Source: Schistosoma mansoni (taxonomy: Eukaryota > Platyhelminthes > Trematoda > Strigeidida > Schistosomatidae). From it: a stretch of DNA of 64,000 bases. The notes under the pieces were generated by a model. The model worked only from the letters and a program-made list of their open reading frames with translations. It ran no database searches and was not told the DNA's origin. A program made the translations under genes and the position numbers. Shown in pieces: positions 39,001 through 49,599 of this stretch. The stretch is from the NCBI RefSeq assembly GCF_000237925.1, contig NW_017386039.1, positions 124,001 through 188,000 of the forward strand. The letters are read 5' to 3'. Numbering within the stretch: position 1 is the first letter of the stretch; every line of letters begins with the position of its first letter.

Positions 39001-41057
39001 TAACCAAAATTTTGTGGGTCGAAAGAGGTACTATCTTCGATACTGACTCGTTTCAATTCATCCTTGAAGTATATCTCATTATTGTTAAACACCGGCACCA
39101 CATGTATGATTTCGCTCCCTAATTAACCTTAAAAGTATGGGGAACCATTAGAGAATATGAACGCTATTAGATGCAGCTTGAAAGGGGTTACGGTAATGAA
39201 GCTTAAACATTTTACAGTTACAACACTGGTTGACTTGACAATGATGGTGACAGTGAGATGACTTCCTAAAAGTCAAGTAAGCAACAAATCAGCTGGTCAG
39301 TCAAAAACAACGTACTACGTGGCACAGGCATGTAGCACTCCGGGTTTCCACAATTTACGGTAGTATAGAGATCACGATTAAAAGCATGAGTGGAAATAAT
39401 TGTACAGACAGAAGTTTTATTATTTATTTGAACACAAATATTCGTACAAAAGAACACCGAATACATATGCGCCACACAAGTCACTTGATTTGTGTGTGGG
39501 CTGTGATGCCGCCCGGGTGTCCAAACCGAAGCAGGTAGTTTTCTTAAGGGGCTACGCCCGGAGCCTTTGACCTAAACGTCTAATCCACAAGGCAGTGGAG
39601 CAACGTTAGAAGATGCACAGACAGAAGTATAAAACTAAAAATGGGAATAAAAATTCAGAAGCCAATAGGTTACAGGACGAACAGCTGAACAAGCATCGGA
39701 TACGGAAGTAATGTGAAAACGGTTTTTATCTGCGAACAAGTAAAATTAATTTTCGGGCTTCAAACAATTAGGGAATTTCAATTAATCAGATCTTCACCCT
39801 ACAATGCTGTTTTCATAAGAAAATCATGCTTGAGATCCGACCTCGAAACCCTGATGAAGTTTTAGTAAAAATGATATATTTCGTGCTTCACTGGGACCCA
39901 ATATATTACCAGGACATTAAGAACTAGTGGATATTTTACATACTTGATATCAAACATATTTCAGATTTTTATTTGGTTTTGGAGATTCGGGAATTATAAG
40001 TAGCCCTTATACAGAGTGAGTGATTAGAAAATAACTAACAGAACCTGTATGTGGTATATCTGTTACTGAACATCCATAAAAACGTTATATCAACATAAAA
40101 CGAAAATGAACTTGTTTAAATCCCTTCATCAATATGAGGGGTCAATTAAATACCACAGGCTCAAAACAGATAACTTCAACTAATAAAAATATTGTCATAT
40201 TACATTCTCGTGATTCAGTGGTTATTTGCGACTAATACGGAGAAACTCACTTTCCTGCCATTGAAAAATTCTTCGAGCGCCTGTAGTGTGGAAAGGTCAC
40301 CAAGCATTGACAGAGCAGCAAGAGAATCGCATAATTCCTGAAAACGTAAAATTTTGTACATTTAAGCACTTCTTTAGTTGACGGAGGAGCGGATAATCGT
40401 TTACGGCATGCTGAAATTACAGCTGCTTCCATATGAACCAAAGAGTCCCATGCTCGACTGACGAGAACACTTGCGTTTACATGTGACAACTGCTGTTCGC
40501 GGCTGAAACTAAGCCTGGCACTCAGATATCTGCCAAGAAAAAACATTCTTGCAGACGAAGAGTGTCGACCCAAATCCATATAATTCCAAATCTTTCAATG
40601 GAACTTATTGCATTAAACCTACCAATTCCGGTATGTCGAGCATCAATTTCAGTTGAGAAGCCTTTGACAATTCGTGCAATTGTGTTTCAACGGAAGGACT
40701 ACGATTAACAAACGGATAACTTACTCTTTTTTTATTTCTATGTCTTGACTCCAATTTGTCAAGTATAACCTCAGTTGGTCTAATAAGACGGAAACCTAAT
40801 GTTTATTAAGCACACAAAGTCCTCACTTCATAAGTAAGGTTCTTCATCAGTAGTATTCGATCAGATGCATCAATAATGTCTCGATGTCTTTCACCCACAA
40901 GGTGACGTAGCTCATCTTTTTTATGTTCCACTTCAGCGCTGAAAAGTAAGAAGTTTGGGTGAAAAAAATACCGCTTCTGGCGGACTATACGGTGTAGCTC
41001 ATCTATAGTATGTCCAATAAGTAACTCTGTTACCGCTTTAACTCGCTCAGTCCCCAT
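13408..41057 (-). CDS. COG1: Conserved oligomeric Golgi complex subunit 1, 17 exons
   Basis: Exons (high to low): 41057-40972, 40938-40827, 40795-40725, 40698-40623, 40591-40370, 40337-40251, 38931-38770, 38454-38220, 33546-33375, 32162-31949, 30994-30869, 23430-23036, 20197-19950, 18818-18532, 17225-17059, 15681-15432, 13800-13408. All phases agree, giving about 1100 residues (human COG1 980). Anchors against remembered human COG1: EVEHKKDELRHLVGERHRD (exon 2), LMLDIPELIWNYM (exons 4-5), WMELLRDLFLQRLE (exon 10), the IPSQ segment (exon 15), RALQIMFDLKFLQ (exon 16) and LETLVDPFDWNV (exon 17). COG1 is a CATCHR-type tether subunit acting in retrograde intra-Golgi traffic at the cytosolic Golgi face. 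Introns 1-5 are 33, 31, 26, 31 and 32 bases; later ones reach 7.4 kb and hold RTE elements. Intron 16 has a GC donor. Least certain are the starts of exons 7 and 12 and the end of exon 13. The gene looks intact. Confidence 0.92.
14198..14360 (+). repeat. Possible tRNA-derived SINE fragment
   Basis: In COG1 intron 16 a stretch reading GGTGGCCTAGTGTTTAAGG resembles an RNA polymerase III A box of tRNA type. No convincing B box follows at the usual distance, so this may be a decayed SINE head or chance similarity. Confidence 0.3.
15990..16290 (+). mobile_element. Internally deleted RTE family II fragment
   Basis: The left half (to about 16150) matches the 5' leader of the copy at 61690-61850, including the CTCCGCCTGTAGCT word and the CCCGGGTAAA word. 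The right half codes for KLKKHWTT and ETALQ, matching the EN-RT linker at about 60060 of the 58-60.7 kb copy (KLEKHWTT, GTALQ). The whole endonuclease is therefore missing between the two halves. It lies in COG1 intron 15, antisense to the gene. Confidence 0.75.
22030..22800 (+). mobile_element. Decayed RTE relic (RT tail and 3' UTR)
   Basis: Weak but collinear similarity to 28840-29330 of RTE copy 1 can be followed: CTTCGAAGCA, then the pol C-terminal part, then GACATGGCTCAA and GTCCACTCTTT, then the pyrimidine-rich 3' UTR. It is old and heavily changed, and sits in COG1 intron 12 antisense to the gene. Confidence 0.6.
23972..24006. repeat. (AAT)n microsatellite
   Basis: About twelve uninterrupted AAT units lie in COG1 intron 11. 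On the minus strand it would be read as a tyrosine run, which is not coding. Confidence 0.95.
24100..25529 (-). mobile_element. Older RTE copy, truncated and decayed
   Basis: The left end carries the RTE 3' tail in minus orientation: GTCAGTCACAACGTAG, then a GTACGTACGTAC palindrome, then the conserved 3' UTR. Rightward on the minus strand come degenerate RT pieces, for example an FYDIRAAFNPL stretch (block with catalytic-type D) and VRQGCTTSPFL near 25150-25350. Several frame breaks are evident and no complete pol remains. The 5' end is lost near 25430-25529, where copy 1 of the younger RTE begins. A short extra RTE-like tail may occupy 24100-24195. It lies in COG1 intron 11, in the same orientation as the gene. 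Confidence 0.75.
25537..29482 (+). mobile_element. Full-length RTE LINE, copy 1 (SR2/Perere-3-like)
   Basis: The element begins CCCGACCG and ends in a (TGAC)n tail after a 3' UTR with a GTACGTACGTAC palindrome. It is flanked by TACCCAA on both sides (25530-25536 and 29483-29489; three further shared C make the limit ambiguous by 3 bases), so it is an intact, independent insertion. One pol frame codes for endonuclease and reverse transcriptase. It lies in COG1 intron 11, antisense to COG1, and follows directly on an older RTE fragment. The ORF part differs from copies 2 and 3 at only scattered positions, which implies recent activity of the lineage. The first ~470 bases are clearly more different between copies. 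Confidence 0.93.
25875..29249 (+). CDS. RTE pol (endonuclease + reverse transcriptase) with three in-frame TGA codons
   Basis: A single frame runs from the ATG at 25875 to the TAA at 29247-29249, 1124 codons plus stop, interrupted by TGA at 27573, 27651 and 28842. Residues 128-390 form an AP-type endonuclease: GAFNVRTL (128-135), GDFNA (286-290), LDHIAIS, SDHAVV (383-388). The RT follows, with FLDLKAAFDS, GVRQGCPLSPFLFN and LEYADD; downstream lie a TYLGS stretch and a C-terminal RLLVFDHG region. From memory of schistosome RTE proteins, the first two TGAs replace Trp and the third Cys. The usual GFRPGRGC block reads VLRPVRGC here. As written it cannot make a full protein without read-through. 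The N-terminal ~110 residues show no known domain. Confidence 0.88.
29490..30170. repeat. Unclassified repeat-like segment
   Basis: The part around 29860-30130, with GTCTAATCC, GGAGCAA and the CTCATATGCCATTTG word, resembles a schistosome interspersed repeat that I recall but cannot name. Its core is weakly similar to 39480-39640. No coding frame with motifs and no clear termini are visible. It lies in COG1 intron 11, directly right of RTE copy 1. Confidence 0.4.
34118..38055 (-). mobile_element. Full-length RTE LINE, copy 2 (inverted relative to copy 1)
   Basis: Same structure as copy 1, read on the minus strand: 5' end near 38055, pol from ATG at 37723 to about 34349, 3' UTR, and (TGAC)n tail at 34118. 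Flanks are AAACCGCCGATT (34106-34117) and AAACTGCCGATT (38056-38067), a 12-base target duplication with one mismatch. Pol has the same three TGA codons (minus strand, at 36025, 35947 and 34756) plus a private one ending the ORF at 36629, where copy 1 has CGA after ISH. It lies in COG1 intron 8, in the gene's orientation, about 160 bases from exon 8. Its first ~470 bases differ markedly from copy 1 while the rest is almost identical. Confidence 0.92.
39480..39640. repeat. Short unclassified repeat fragment
   Basis: A locally GC-rich island in COG1 intron 6 with GGGTGTCC, GGGGCTACGCCCGG and GTCTAATCCAC words. The core is weakly similar to about 29860-29930. The class is unknown. Confidence 0.35.
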
Positions 41058-41999
41058 TGTTTAAACTGTAGCGCATACAGCTAATGTGCCGCTCCCATGT
41101 TTGAATCCTCATGAAATCTCATATCCATTATAGCCTTCAGAACGAGGGTTAATCTTTGCAGTAAGTATTTATCTGAATGTTTAATTTTCTCTCGAAAGTG
41201 TTTACCAATGAGACTAGTGATATTCACAAGATACAATATCCTTGTCAAAACTTGTATGACCTAAATGATTTCTTTGCGCTTGCTTGTTGTTGCCCCAGTA
41301 CGGCCCCAGGTATTTGGTAATGCCCAACTGGTGGTAGTCTAGCCAGTCAGCTGAACAAACTGTGGTCAACTTGTCAGCTATCTGTAGATTTTTATATCTT
41401 GTTCATGTGCATTTGCAACACAGCAGCAGGACTTCTGGTTGTCAGCAAGTGTCACATGCCCAGGCAGCTGGTCGAAGAGGAGAATGGTAACCAATGTGTG
41501 AGCACGTGTTTGTCAGTTCCCCTCTTAAAGCTATCTACTGATGGGGTTGTGGTCACTTTAATTCGGAGAGCATTCCAAATGAGGAGAACTCTTTATGAGA
41601 AAAAGTGGGAGCGTACTTGGGTCTTCTCTCTTTGATGTCCAGTCCTTCGAAGGTTGCCTTAAAGAGCATAACAGTGGTTTTCTGACAATCTGTTTGCGTT
41701 GGGGTGACCTGGCATACTTAGAGTTCTATATGCTACTATCAGATTACCTCTTGTTCTCTATAGTTCAGCGAGAATAATTCTGTCTTCTTAGGATTTATAC
41801 CTTGACCGCACCAACCACTTAATCACTCGTTTATGTGTTCGGTTTAAGAGACTTATGTCTTTTATGAAGAAAGGGAAGGCAACAACACTATGGAATTCGA
41901 AGAAGGCTGTGAGTATGTTTCAAAAAAGTCAGGAAAAAGTTTGAAATGACGGTGCCAAGTTGTCCTCGCACAAACTGAAGAGTTGCATTTGCCCTGGCT

Positions 42000-42400
42000 G
42001 TAACTTATTTGTAGTTTCAGGCGATGTTCAGGCTCTTCGTGGCTACAAGTTCGAAATCGAGCCCTGAGACGACAATTGGGAGCAGATCTCCGTGCATATC
42101 CTTTGGGCAAAATGAGCCCGAATGTTCATGACGTTATATTTTGACAGGCTCTCTTAACCCATTGTTCACTGTCTATTTCTCTATCGTTGTAAGGTCCTTT
42201 TGAAGCTCAGGCGAATCCTTTTCACTTTTTTTAGACCTCTAGATTTTTGCATTGCTTTCCCAGATCAGTGCCACTGGAATAATGTTATCTAACAAGTCAT
42301 TCACAAACATCAGTAAGGGGAGTGGATTTCTCAGAAACTCCTTATGTCGTGACTCTTCAGCTAGTGTTCACACTATTTACCTTGGTACGAAACATCCTGT
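42000..42400 (-). mobile_element. CR1-like LINE relic, RT fragment
   Basis: The minus strand near 42245-42320 reads LPLLMFVNDLLDNI, the CR1/Jockey-type 'PLLFLLFVNDLPD' RT block. The surrounding frame is broken, so only a fragment is supported. Confidence 0.55.
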
Positions 42401-44399
42401 TCTCTATGTGGTTTCAGAGCCGAGATGGAAGTGGGTTAGTGAAACTCGTTTTCGCATTATTCGCCATCAGGAGTACATTCAGCACTGTCGAAGTATTTTG
42501 CCGAGCCGAAAGATATTACATAGACCGGGATCTCTTGGTCCCAACAGGTTATCCAGATATTCATGGTATAAGAAGATTAGACGTTCAATGCCTGCCTTTC
42601 CTCAACCCCTGTTCAGCTTTATGGAGGATATTGCTTCTAAACATGTATCCCCCCATCTGCTAATTGACTAACGTACCATAACCTCCTACAGTATTGGTGG
42701 TGATTTGACTGGTCTGTCGCAGGTTAGGTTCCTCCCTTCTTTTTGTTTGAGTATCAAGGGGGGAAAGTGGTCTGCTTTCATCTTCTTGGAACTTGAAGTG
42801 ATTCTAATGAGTACCTGAACAGGTCAAACAGGGGTGTGCTGACGGGTTTCACTGACTATTTTGTTCTCTGAGCTAGATGGTTTGGTCGTGGAGCTTCCGT
42901 AGTCCCTCTAAAAGACATCATCAGCACCCAAAGTTTGTGCATTATAGATCTTTGCCGTCTCAACGTGGGGAAGATCTTCGCTATTCCTCTCCCTAAGAAT
43001 ACAGATATCCTAGTTTGCAGACTGTGTCTTAGTCATGAATCTTTAGAGATATTCAGATTTAGCTTGCATATTGGTTGCTGGCTTGACCGGGAAACATCTG
43101 CTTTGAGTACTGTGGCTCCACTTTTTTCTCAGTGTAACCATAAGATGTTTGTGAATAATAATAACAATAAGTAAGAGCTACGGTCAGAATGAATTACAGA
43201 GACTTGTATCGATCTCTCCTTCTGGTCTGTGGCAGAAGTTAGGTGCCTTGTTTTGCCCAGGATCTAATGTTTTCAGATGTATCCTTTGTCTGAAGTGCAT
43301 CGTACAGGATAGCGTTGGGAACTATATTCCCCACTACCTTTTAGTGGTCATCCGCGTTTAGCCTCCAGCGCTCTTGTGTCCATGAGGCGTGTCGGAGATG
43401 CTTCTTCAAGGTCGGGTTATCTTTCTTGATATAGCTAGCGTGAGGAGCTTCCTCGTTGCTCTGAAGTATCCGTGCCGTGGTCACTACTTTTAATTGGTGC
43501 GTAAACATCTATATCCTCAGCCAGAAGCTGATAATTTATCTGGATATCCTGAATTTGAGCGTTCCGCTTCCTGACTTCACCTCATAAGACCACCCACATG
43601 TTCATCCAGTCCTGAACTATTGATGGCTGTGGCAAGCTGCTTGTGAAACCACACTGTAGGAGCTATATCCTCCTTGCTGAGATCAAGTTACGCAACGTTG
43701 ACGTCTGCAGCCAGTAACATATGGTCAAACTCAGGTATGGTAGGTTTGCTATCACGCTGATTATCTCGTTCTTTTAAGTGTAAAACCTGTGGGGAGTCGG
43801 TAGATTCTTCCAGCCAAAAACTTTGTATCGTTTGCACTTAAGCAACGCTAGCCTGATTCTGTCATCTCGGTTAATCCGGTAGTGTATGTTACAGACTTAA
43901 AGTGGCTGATAGTGTGTCAGATCTTTTTTGTAAGTTTCGTGTACAAAAATCCCTTCACAAATATTCAAAGCTGTGATATTCCAGGGTACGGAAATCACCG
44001 AGAGCTAAGGCGTTTAGTGTGTCTCAATTTGAGTTTTATTATTTATACTATCTATTTCTGTAATGAAGAAAACAACAAACATGCCGATTGCCCAAAGTAT
44101 TTGGGCAAGTTCCGTAAAATATGATGTGCACTTTGTCAATTTTTTTCCATTCATTTGCCTGTGTAGTACATTTTTACATACGTACCCTACTTTTATGATG
44201 TCAGTCAACTAATAATCTAAGTTAGGTACTGTGATTGATCAGGTAGTTTGTGAGCGAAGAATGAATCAGTCTTTCTTCCCTAAAAGATCTTTTGCAGAGA
44301 TTAGGGGGTCTTCATTATTATAATAAAGTTTCGTAGGGTTATTTTGCACATCAAGTAGGCAAAATATATTCTATAGAAACGCTGGGATTCGAGTACACT

Positions 44400-44700
44400 G
44401 CTGCCTTTCTAGTGTCTTGAAGTTATTTGGAATGTTACCATACCCATAAAGAAAGTGATGTATGGTACCTGTTTCACGTAATCCAGATCGTACCCCCTTC
44501 CAAATGACAGAAAACGTATGTTGCTACATTCAATGCTAATCCAGCTTATGTTCATACTAAACTGAAGTCTGCACTTCCTACAACATACTACCGCCTTGTT
44601 TAATTCCTGCTGTATAAAACTAGCATTGTTAAATACGTCGTCTCTGCAGCCTGAATAGACTACCACCAGTCAATCAGAGTGCCGGAAAGTCTGTAGAATT
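44400..44700 (-). mobile_element. CR1-like LINE relic, RT C-terminal fragment
   Basis: An 85-codon minus-strand frame contains FIQQELNKAVVCCRKCRLQF, resembling the 'LQ.DL....WC..W.L.FN' stretch after the YADD box in CR1 RTs. It is short and isolated. Confidence 0.45.
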
Positions 44701-44890
44701 ATTGTCTACTTCGTTATTAGTACTGCTCTAATAATAGACCTAATCCTAAAGTTGTAGATTTGTCATGATGTGACTACCTAATCTATAAGATCCGACACAG
44801 AAGTCACATCATTATCTACAATAACTCGTCCTATCGTAAGAATCACCAACATATGATGGAGAACACATTTAGGCTGGAAACAGAACATTG

Positions 44891-45085
44891 CATTTAATAT
44901 GAATAAAAGAGATAAGGTACACGACAATGACAACGCCTGCAAGGCTGATCCGTGCCGTCCGATTGAACTGAATTCTGTATTTCTGCGTTCACCATTGTTG
45001 GCCTTCTATTCGTGTTAACTGTTGAATATCTATTTTCCCGGTCACCTCATGTTCAGCTTTGAATTGTGTGGTTATGATCAATGCC
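44891..45085. repeat. Unclassified ~0.2 kb interspersed repeat, copy 2
   Basis: Same orientation and roughly nine bases in ten shared with 3780-3990, starting at CATTTAATATGAATAAAAG. No LTR element adjoins this copy, so the repeat is independent of the Gypsy fossil. Confidence 0.7.
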
Positions 45086-46189
45086 ACTACACTACTCCTT
45101 TACCAGAAACAACGTTACGTTGGCTCGCTGACATATCAAGGGGGATTGTTGCCAAAAGAACAATGAAGAACCCTTCGTGTATTGACAAGTTAAAAGATTA
45201 ATCAAAAAGAAGGCTGCAGAAACTAATCGGGAAATAGGCGTACTAATGTCGAAATGTTTGATTTACTTCTGAACGCGCGCCAAATGAAAATCTGAGTGAA
45301 GATTATTTAAGGGTTAAACAAAGTGTGATTATTATAATGAAGTATGGTTTTGTGTAGAGATATTTTAATATACCTCAGTAAGATGCATAGTAAAAGCTGT
45401 TGGTTAATAGCTTAACTTATGGGTAGTACAAGTATTTTGTGTTTAGAAATATAAAAACAATCAATATTGTGTCGATATTGATATCGGTATTACCCATGGT
45501 TCAAACCAGAAAGTCATTTGACGTTTATGCCTGTATACTGTCCGTATGAGTTGATTTCCAATTGCGTTTGCATTGGCAGGCTAACTGAAGGATCAAAAGT
45601 ATAACCGTAGAGAGGAGGAACTCCAACTCCTGTTCCAGTTGGGTTGTCGAAATTATTACGGTTTGTTTAGTTAGTGGGAGATTTTCTCGACCTTATTATT
45701 GTTCATCCGGGACGGGAGTTAATTGGACTACTAATGCATATGAATGGCTATCGAAAATTCATTTAATACTTGAAATTGGACAATTATAGGAATTTTGGAC
45801 AGAAGGCTGACAGTGATTTGTTAAATATGAGTGGGTTCAGGAGAAACATGCTCTAGACTAAGCGTTTTGGTGTGCAATAAACCAATTGTTTATATGCATA
45901 TTTACCGGCTGATAGTGCTTACAAGTTATTTGGAAGTATGGAGTTTAGCATGAGACAGAAAACGACTTATTTGAAATATAATGACTAAAAATTGTTGAAA
46001 CCGACCAGGCCCATGTGCCAGAAATATAGGGAATTTGTCGTTGCACAATGTTGTTCAGAAACCATGTTGTGATTTGGTAACTATGTTTTGAGTTAGTTTG
46101 TAATCTCAGATACTGTTTTTCATAACGTTTTTTATGATTCAAGAAATAACTGGGGTGATGTGGGTTTGTAACTAGTGGCATTCGCTATG

Positions 46190-47310
46190 TCTCCAGTTTC
46201 ATATTTTGGGATAATGTAGCCGGCCTTCCAGTTGCTTGAATATACGCATCTTTTAAGGAACATAGTAGGGATACTGTCAATTTCTACACCTGTTTTAGTC
46301 CTAAGACTTTCTATCGCCTCATATATATTTTTGGCGTTGAAACATATATTTTATCAGTTACTAAGTGTGTCATATTGTTGAAGTTTGCGGGAAAATCTCC
46401 ACTAAAGTTTGCGAAAGAATTACTCAGTGTTTTACGTATATCGTAGGGTCATTTTAGACTATGTTAACGTGAATAACAAATTGAATATCTTTCGATTTAC
46501 ACATGCGTTCACTCAGAAGAAATGCAAGGCTTTATGTTTTAGAGTTACTTGTGAGGGCGTCGAGCTCCTTATTGCAATTATGATCACGTAGTACCCTGAC
46601 AAATACATAAGTCTCATACATCGATGTTGATGTAGAGCTGCTAGGGAAGTTTTATGATTCGTGCCCGATATTTACATGGTAGAAGGAATCATCGCTATAA
46701 ATCTTGCTTTCTTTCGGAGGTTATAGTAGCCAAGAACAACAGTATAGTCCCACAGAGGATTACCATTACATCTGATAATGAGTCGTTGATGAAATACCTA
46801 TCGGGATCAGAGCGATTCATAGGTTTCACTAAAAACTTCTAGTTTACAAACCTAAAACATCGTGTTGTTGCTTGGTGAGAATATTCCTTAGACTTTTTGT
46901 CGAGCGTGTGGACTCCAGGCGACAATAAACTAACTTATGATCGCTGGCGAAAAACACTTTTCCAGACTGTGCTCTTATAGGCACGGTGCTGTGGTAAAAC
47001 AGGAAGTCCGAGACATCGTTACCGCCTACATTAGGCGTGACGTACCATTTTTATGCGTGCTTATAGAGGCAAATATCTCTTCATATCACTAGGGACAATT
47101 TCTTGATGGATAAATCAATTCCGGGGTGACTGAAACCTCCAGAAATCAGTTCTTGGCCATCGTTTAATGTTGAAGCATGTGAGAACATTTTGGAAAATTT
47201 TATATCAGTCTCAAGTTTGGGATTCGGTGCTCCTTACAGACATCCTACAAATGACTTATAATTATTGGTGCTTACCGTGAGCCATAACGAGCCTGGTATT
47301 ATGCTTAATA
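46190..47310 (-). mobile_element. CR1-like LINE relic, endonuclease end and RT start
   Basis: On the minus strand about 46200-46350 reads DSIPTMFLKRC followed by NWKAGYIIPKYETGD and NATSYKP, a clear start of a CR1-type RT domain. Toward 47150 lies GGFSHPGIDLS, and toward 46960 ASDHKLVY, recalling the GDFN and SDH boxes of the endonuclease. Stops and shifts interrupt it, so it is a decayed copy. Confidence 0.65.
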
Positions 47311-49599
47311 CGCTACCTTATCGCATTGATAAAACCGAGTAAGTAGATTATGCATCCCCCACCCTTTTTGGACCTCAGTTAAGACGGTGCAGTGTGTAGT
47401 CATTAGGACTTAGTTCTACATCCATTATTAAAGACGACTACCATGTTTCAATCACTAGGATAACTTATGGCATAGTCATTAAGGCAGCTGTTCTACTTTC
47501 CGTCATTTTATTACTTACAGAGCGCTCATTAGTAAGCATAAAAGTGAGCAGACCGTAGTTACTTAATAAGTCATCCACTACTTATTCTATGACCATCTGA
47601 CTACACGTGTTTTGTGTGCTTACTTAAGGTGGCAGTCCATCCAGGTTGATGAAACGGCTAAATGCATATTTACTTTTCCTCTGATTCTAAAAGAACTAGC
47701 TCGTAGTATGATTTATTAACATCACCGGTGAAGTTCTGGTTTCCTAAACTTCTTATCACATTTGATTGTGTTGCGCTACCCGGTTTGTTTAATTTCGGAA
47801 GCTGAACTGTATCCAGGTTTTCAGGAATGATAGGTAGCGCTGTTCTTGACATAGGGCCTCGGACACTCCGTACTGTACCCCTTAAAAAGGATGGTGATCA
47901 TGTATCAGAGGGTAGGTGAGCGAAATAGAAGCATAACTATTGACGGGGTGACAGCCGTTGTGTTGAGAGCTTTAAGGTATTCCATAGGTGGGTCTGGTTT
48001 GCTCTCGATATCTCCAGTCCTCCTCAATTGGCGTTGATCTTGAGTGATTGTCTCATGGAATCCTAGGTAAGTGGATGTGGTGCTTTTATTCAGACAAAGT
48101 TCGCTGCCCCGAAATGTTATGTAATCGGGATCGTATCTTTTATCATTATTGTTTGGACGACGTCTTGATCCCTATTGCATGGGCTGATTTTTAGTAGATC
48201 CTAGAAAACGCGAGCTTAGGGAAACATATCATTACTGATTCTCTATTGGTTGTAAATAATCTGAAAATTCCCTTGCTTATACGATCGAACATAACTGTCC
48301 AATAATTACAAGGATATAGACTTATAAATTGGAATGTAATATAATGTAATACTAAAAGGTACAAGATATTTACTAAGAAAACTAAAAATGACAATTTTCA
48401 GTACTGCATATGTGGTCTCATGAGTGTACAAAGGATGAGAAAGTGGTAATCTGTAGTTTTTAAATTATTAGGATGGGTTTCTCACCTAGTTATATGATAA
48501 TATACAATAATATATTTCCACCAATGCAGGGACATGCCCTTTTTAAGGGAATGGTCTATAGTTGTCAACATTGATTTGCATAAGGCATGCTTCTCAAGTA
48601 GAGTTGTTAAATAAATGAAATATGTAAATAAAAAGACAGTACGCTTGTGCAGATGTCTCAGAGAGTTGTTGATTAGGTTCGTGCTTTAATATTGCACTGT
48701 GAGTGCAGTGCCATCAATACCTGCTGGTCAACAACTCAACCTTCCCTTCTTCTGTGATGTTGGACTCACTGAAGTTTAGTTTTAGATAAAATATTACATC
48801 CCAAACGATACACTATGTTTCACATCCTGTTGAAGAACCCTTTCCATAAGTATCATTTCGCAAGATCATCAGGCGGTTACAAATTATGGACTGCAGGTAA
48901 GGCATCGATGCAACGATTTAAATGACTATAGTATGAAGTACGCGTTGCCACACAAAGTCTAAGCATTGAGAAGGACATTATATAAGACAAATGTCTACCA
49001 AATTAGGCAAAGTGTAAGAATATAACAGTCTTAGGTAAGACAATGAGGGGTGAAATATAATTAGTGGTTAGTCAACATAGCGAACGTGAAAGTAGAAAGC
49101 TGAGGAACAATGAACAAGAAAGAACCCACATTTACATGGTGCTGATGGCATTTCGTGTTATCCTAACGGGTTTATTGTTTACGGGCCACATAGATCCAAG
49201 ACCAATAGTAGTTGATAGGCTATTGTGTGGTTCTGTTGACGAATCTTTAGGCTAGTAGTGGGCGTCCCTTAGCGACCGACTATAGTCGAGCGGATCGATA
49301 GGTCCATTGAATTATCCATCTACTTTAAGTAAAAATTAAGAGAGAACATATAACCATGGGGACATATCCTATACAACTGCAAAGAAGAAAAGTAACAGAA
49401 ACTAAACTTACAGTGTGATATGGTGTAGACATGTAGAAGGTCTAGGGGTGCCTGAGTGGGACGCAGATTTGTTCGCTTGTAGTAGATCAGGGCATGAGAG
49501 GTCTTCATCATGAAGTCTTACAGACGTATGTCCTTCACCTGCCATGCGTATTTCAGAGGAGTACCGTTCCATAATAATGAATGATTGATGTGAATTAGG

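Noticed and set aside
42252-42671. Two overlapping plus-strand frames of 139 and 113 codons
   Set aside because: No recognisable motifs; the region overlaps a minus-strand CR1 RT fragment, so they are probably antisense shadows.
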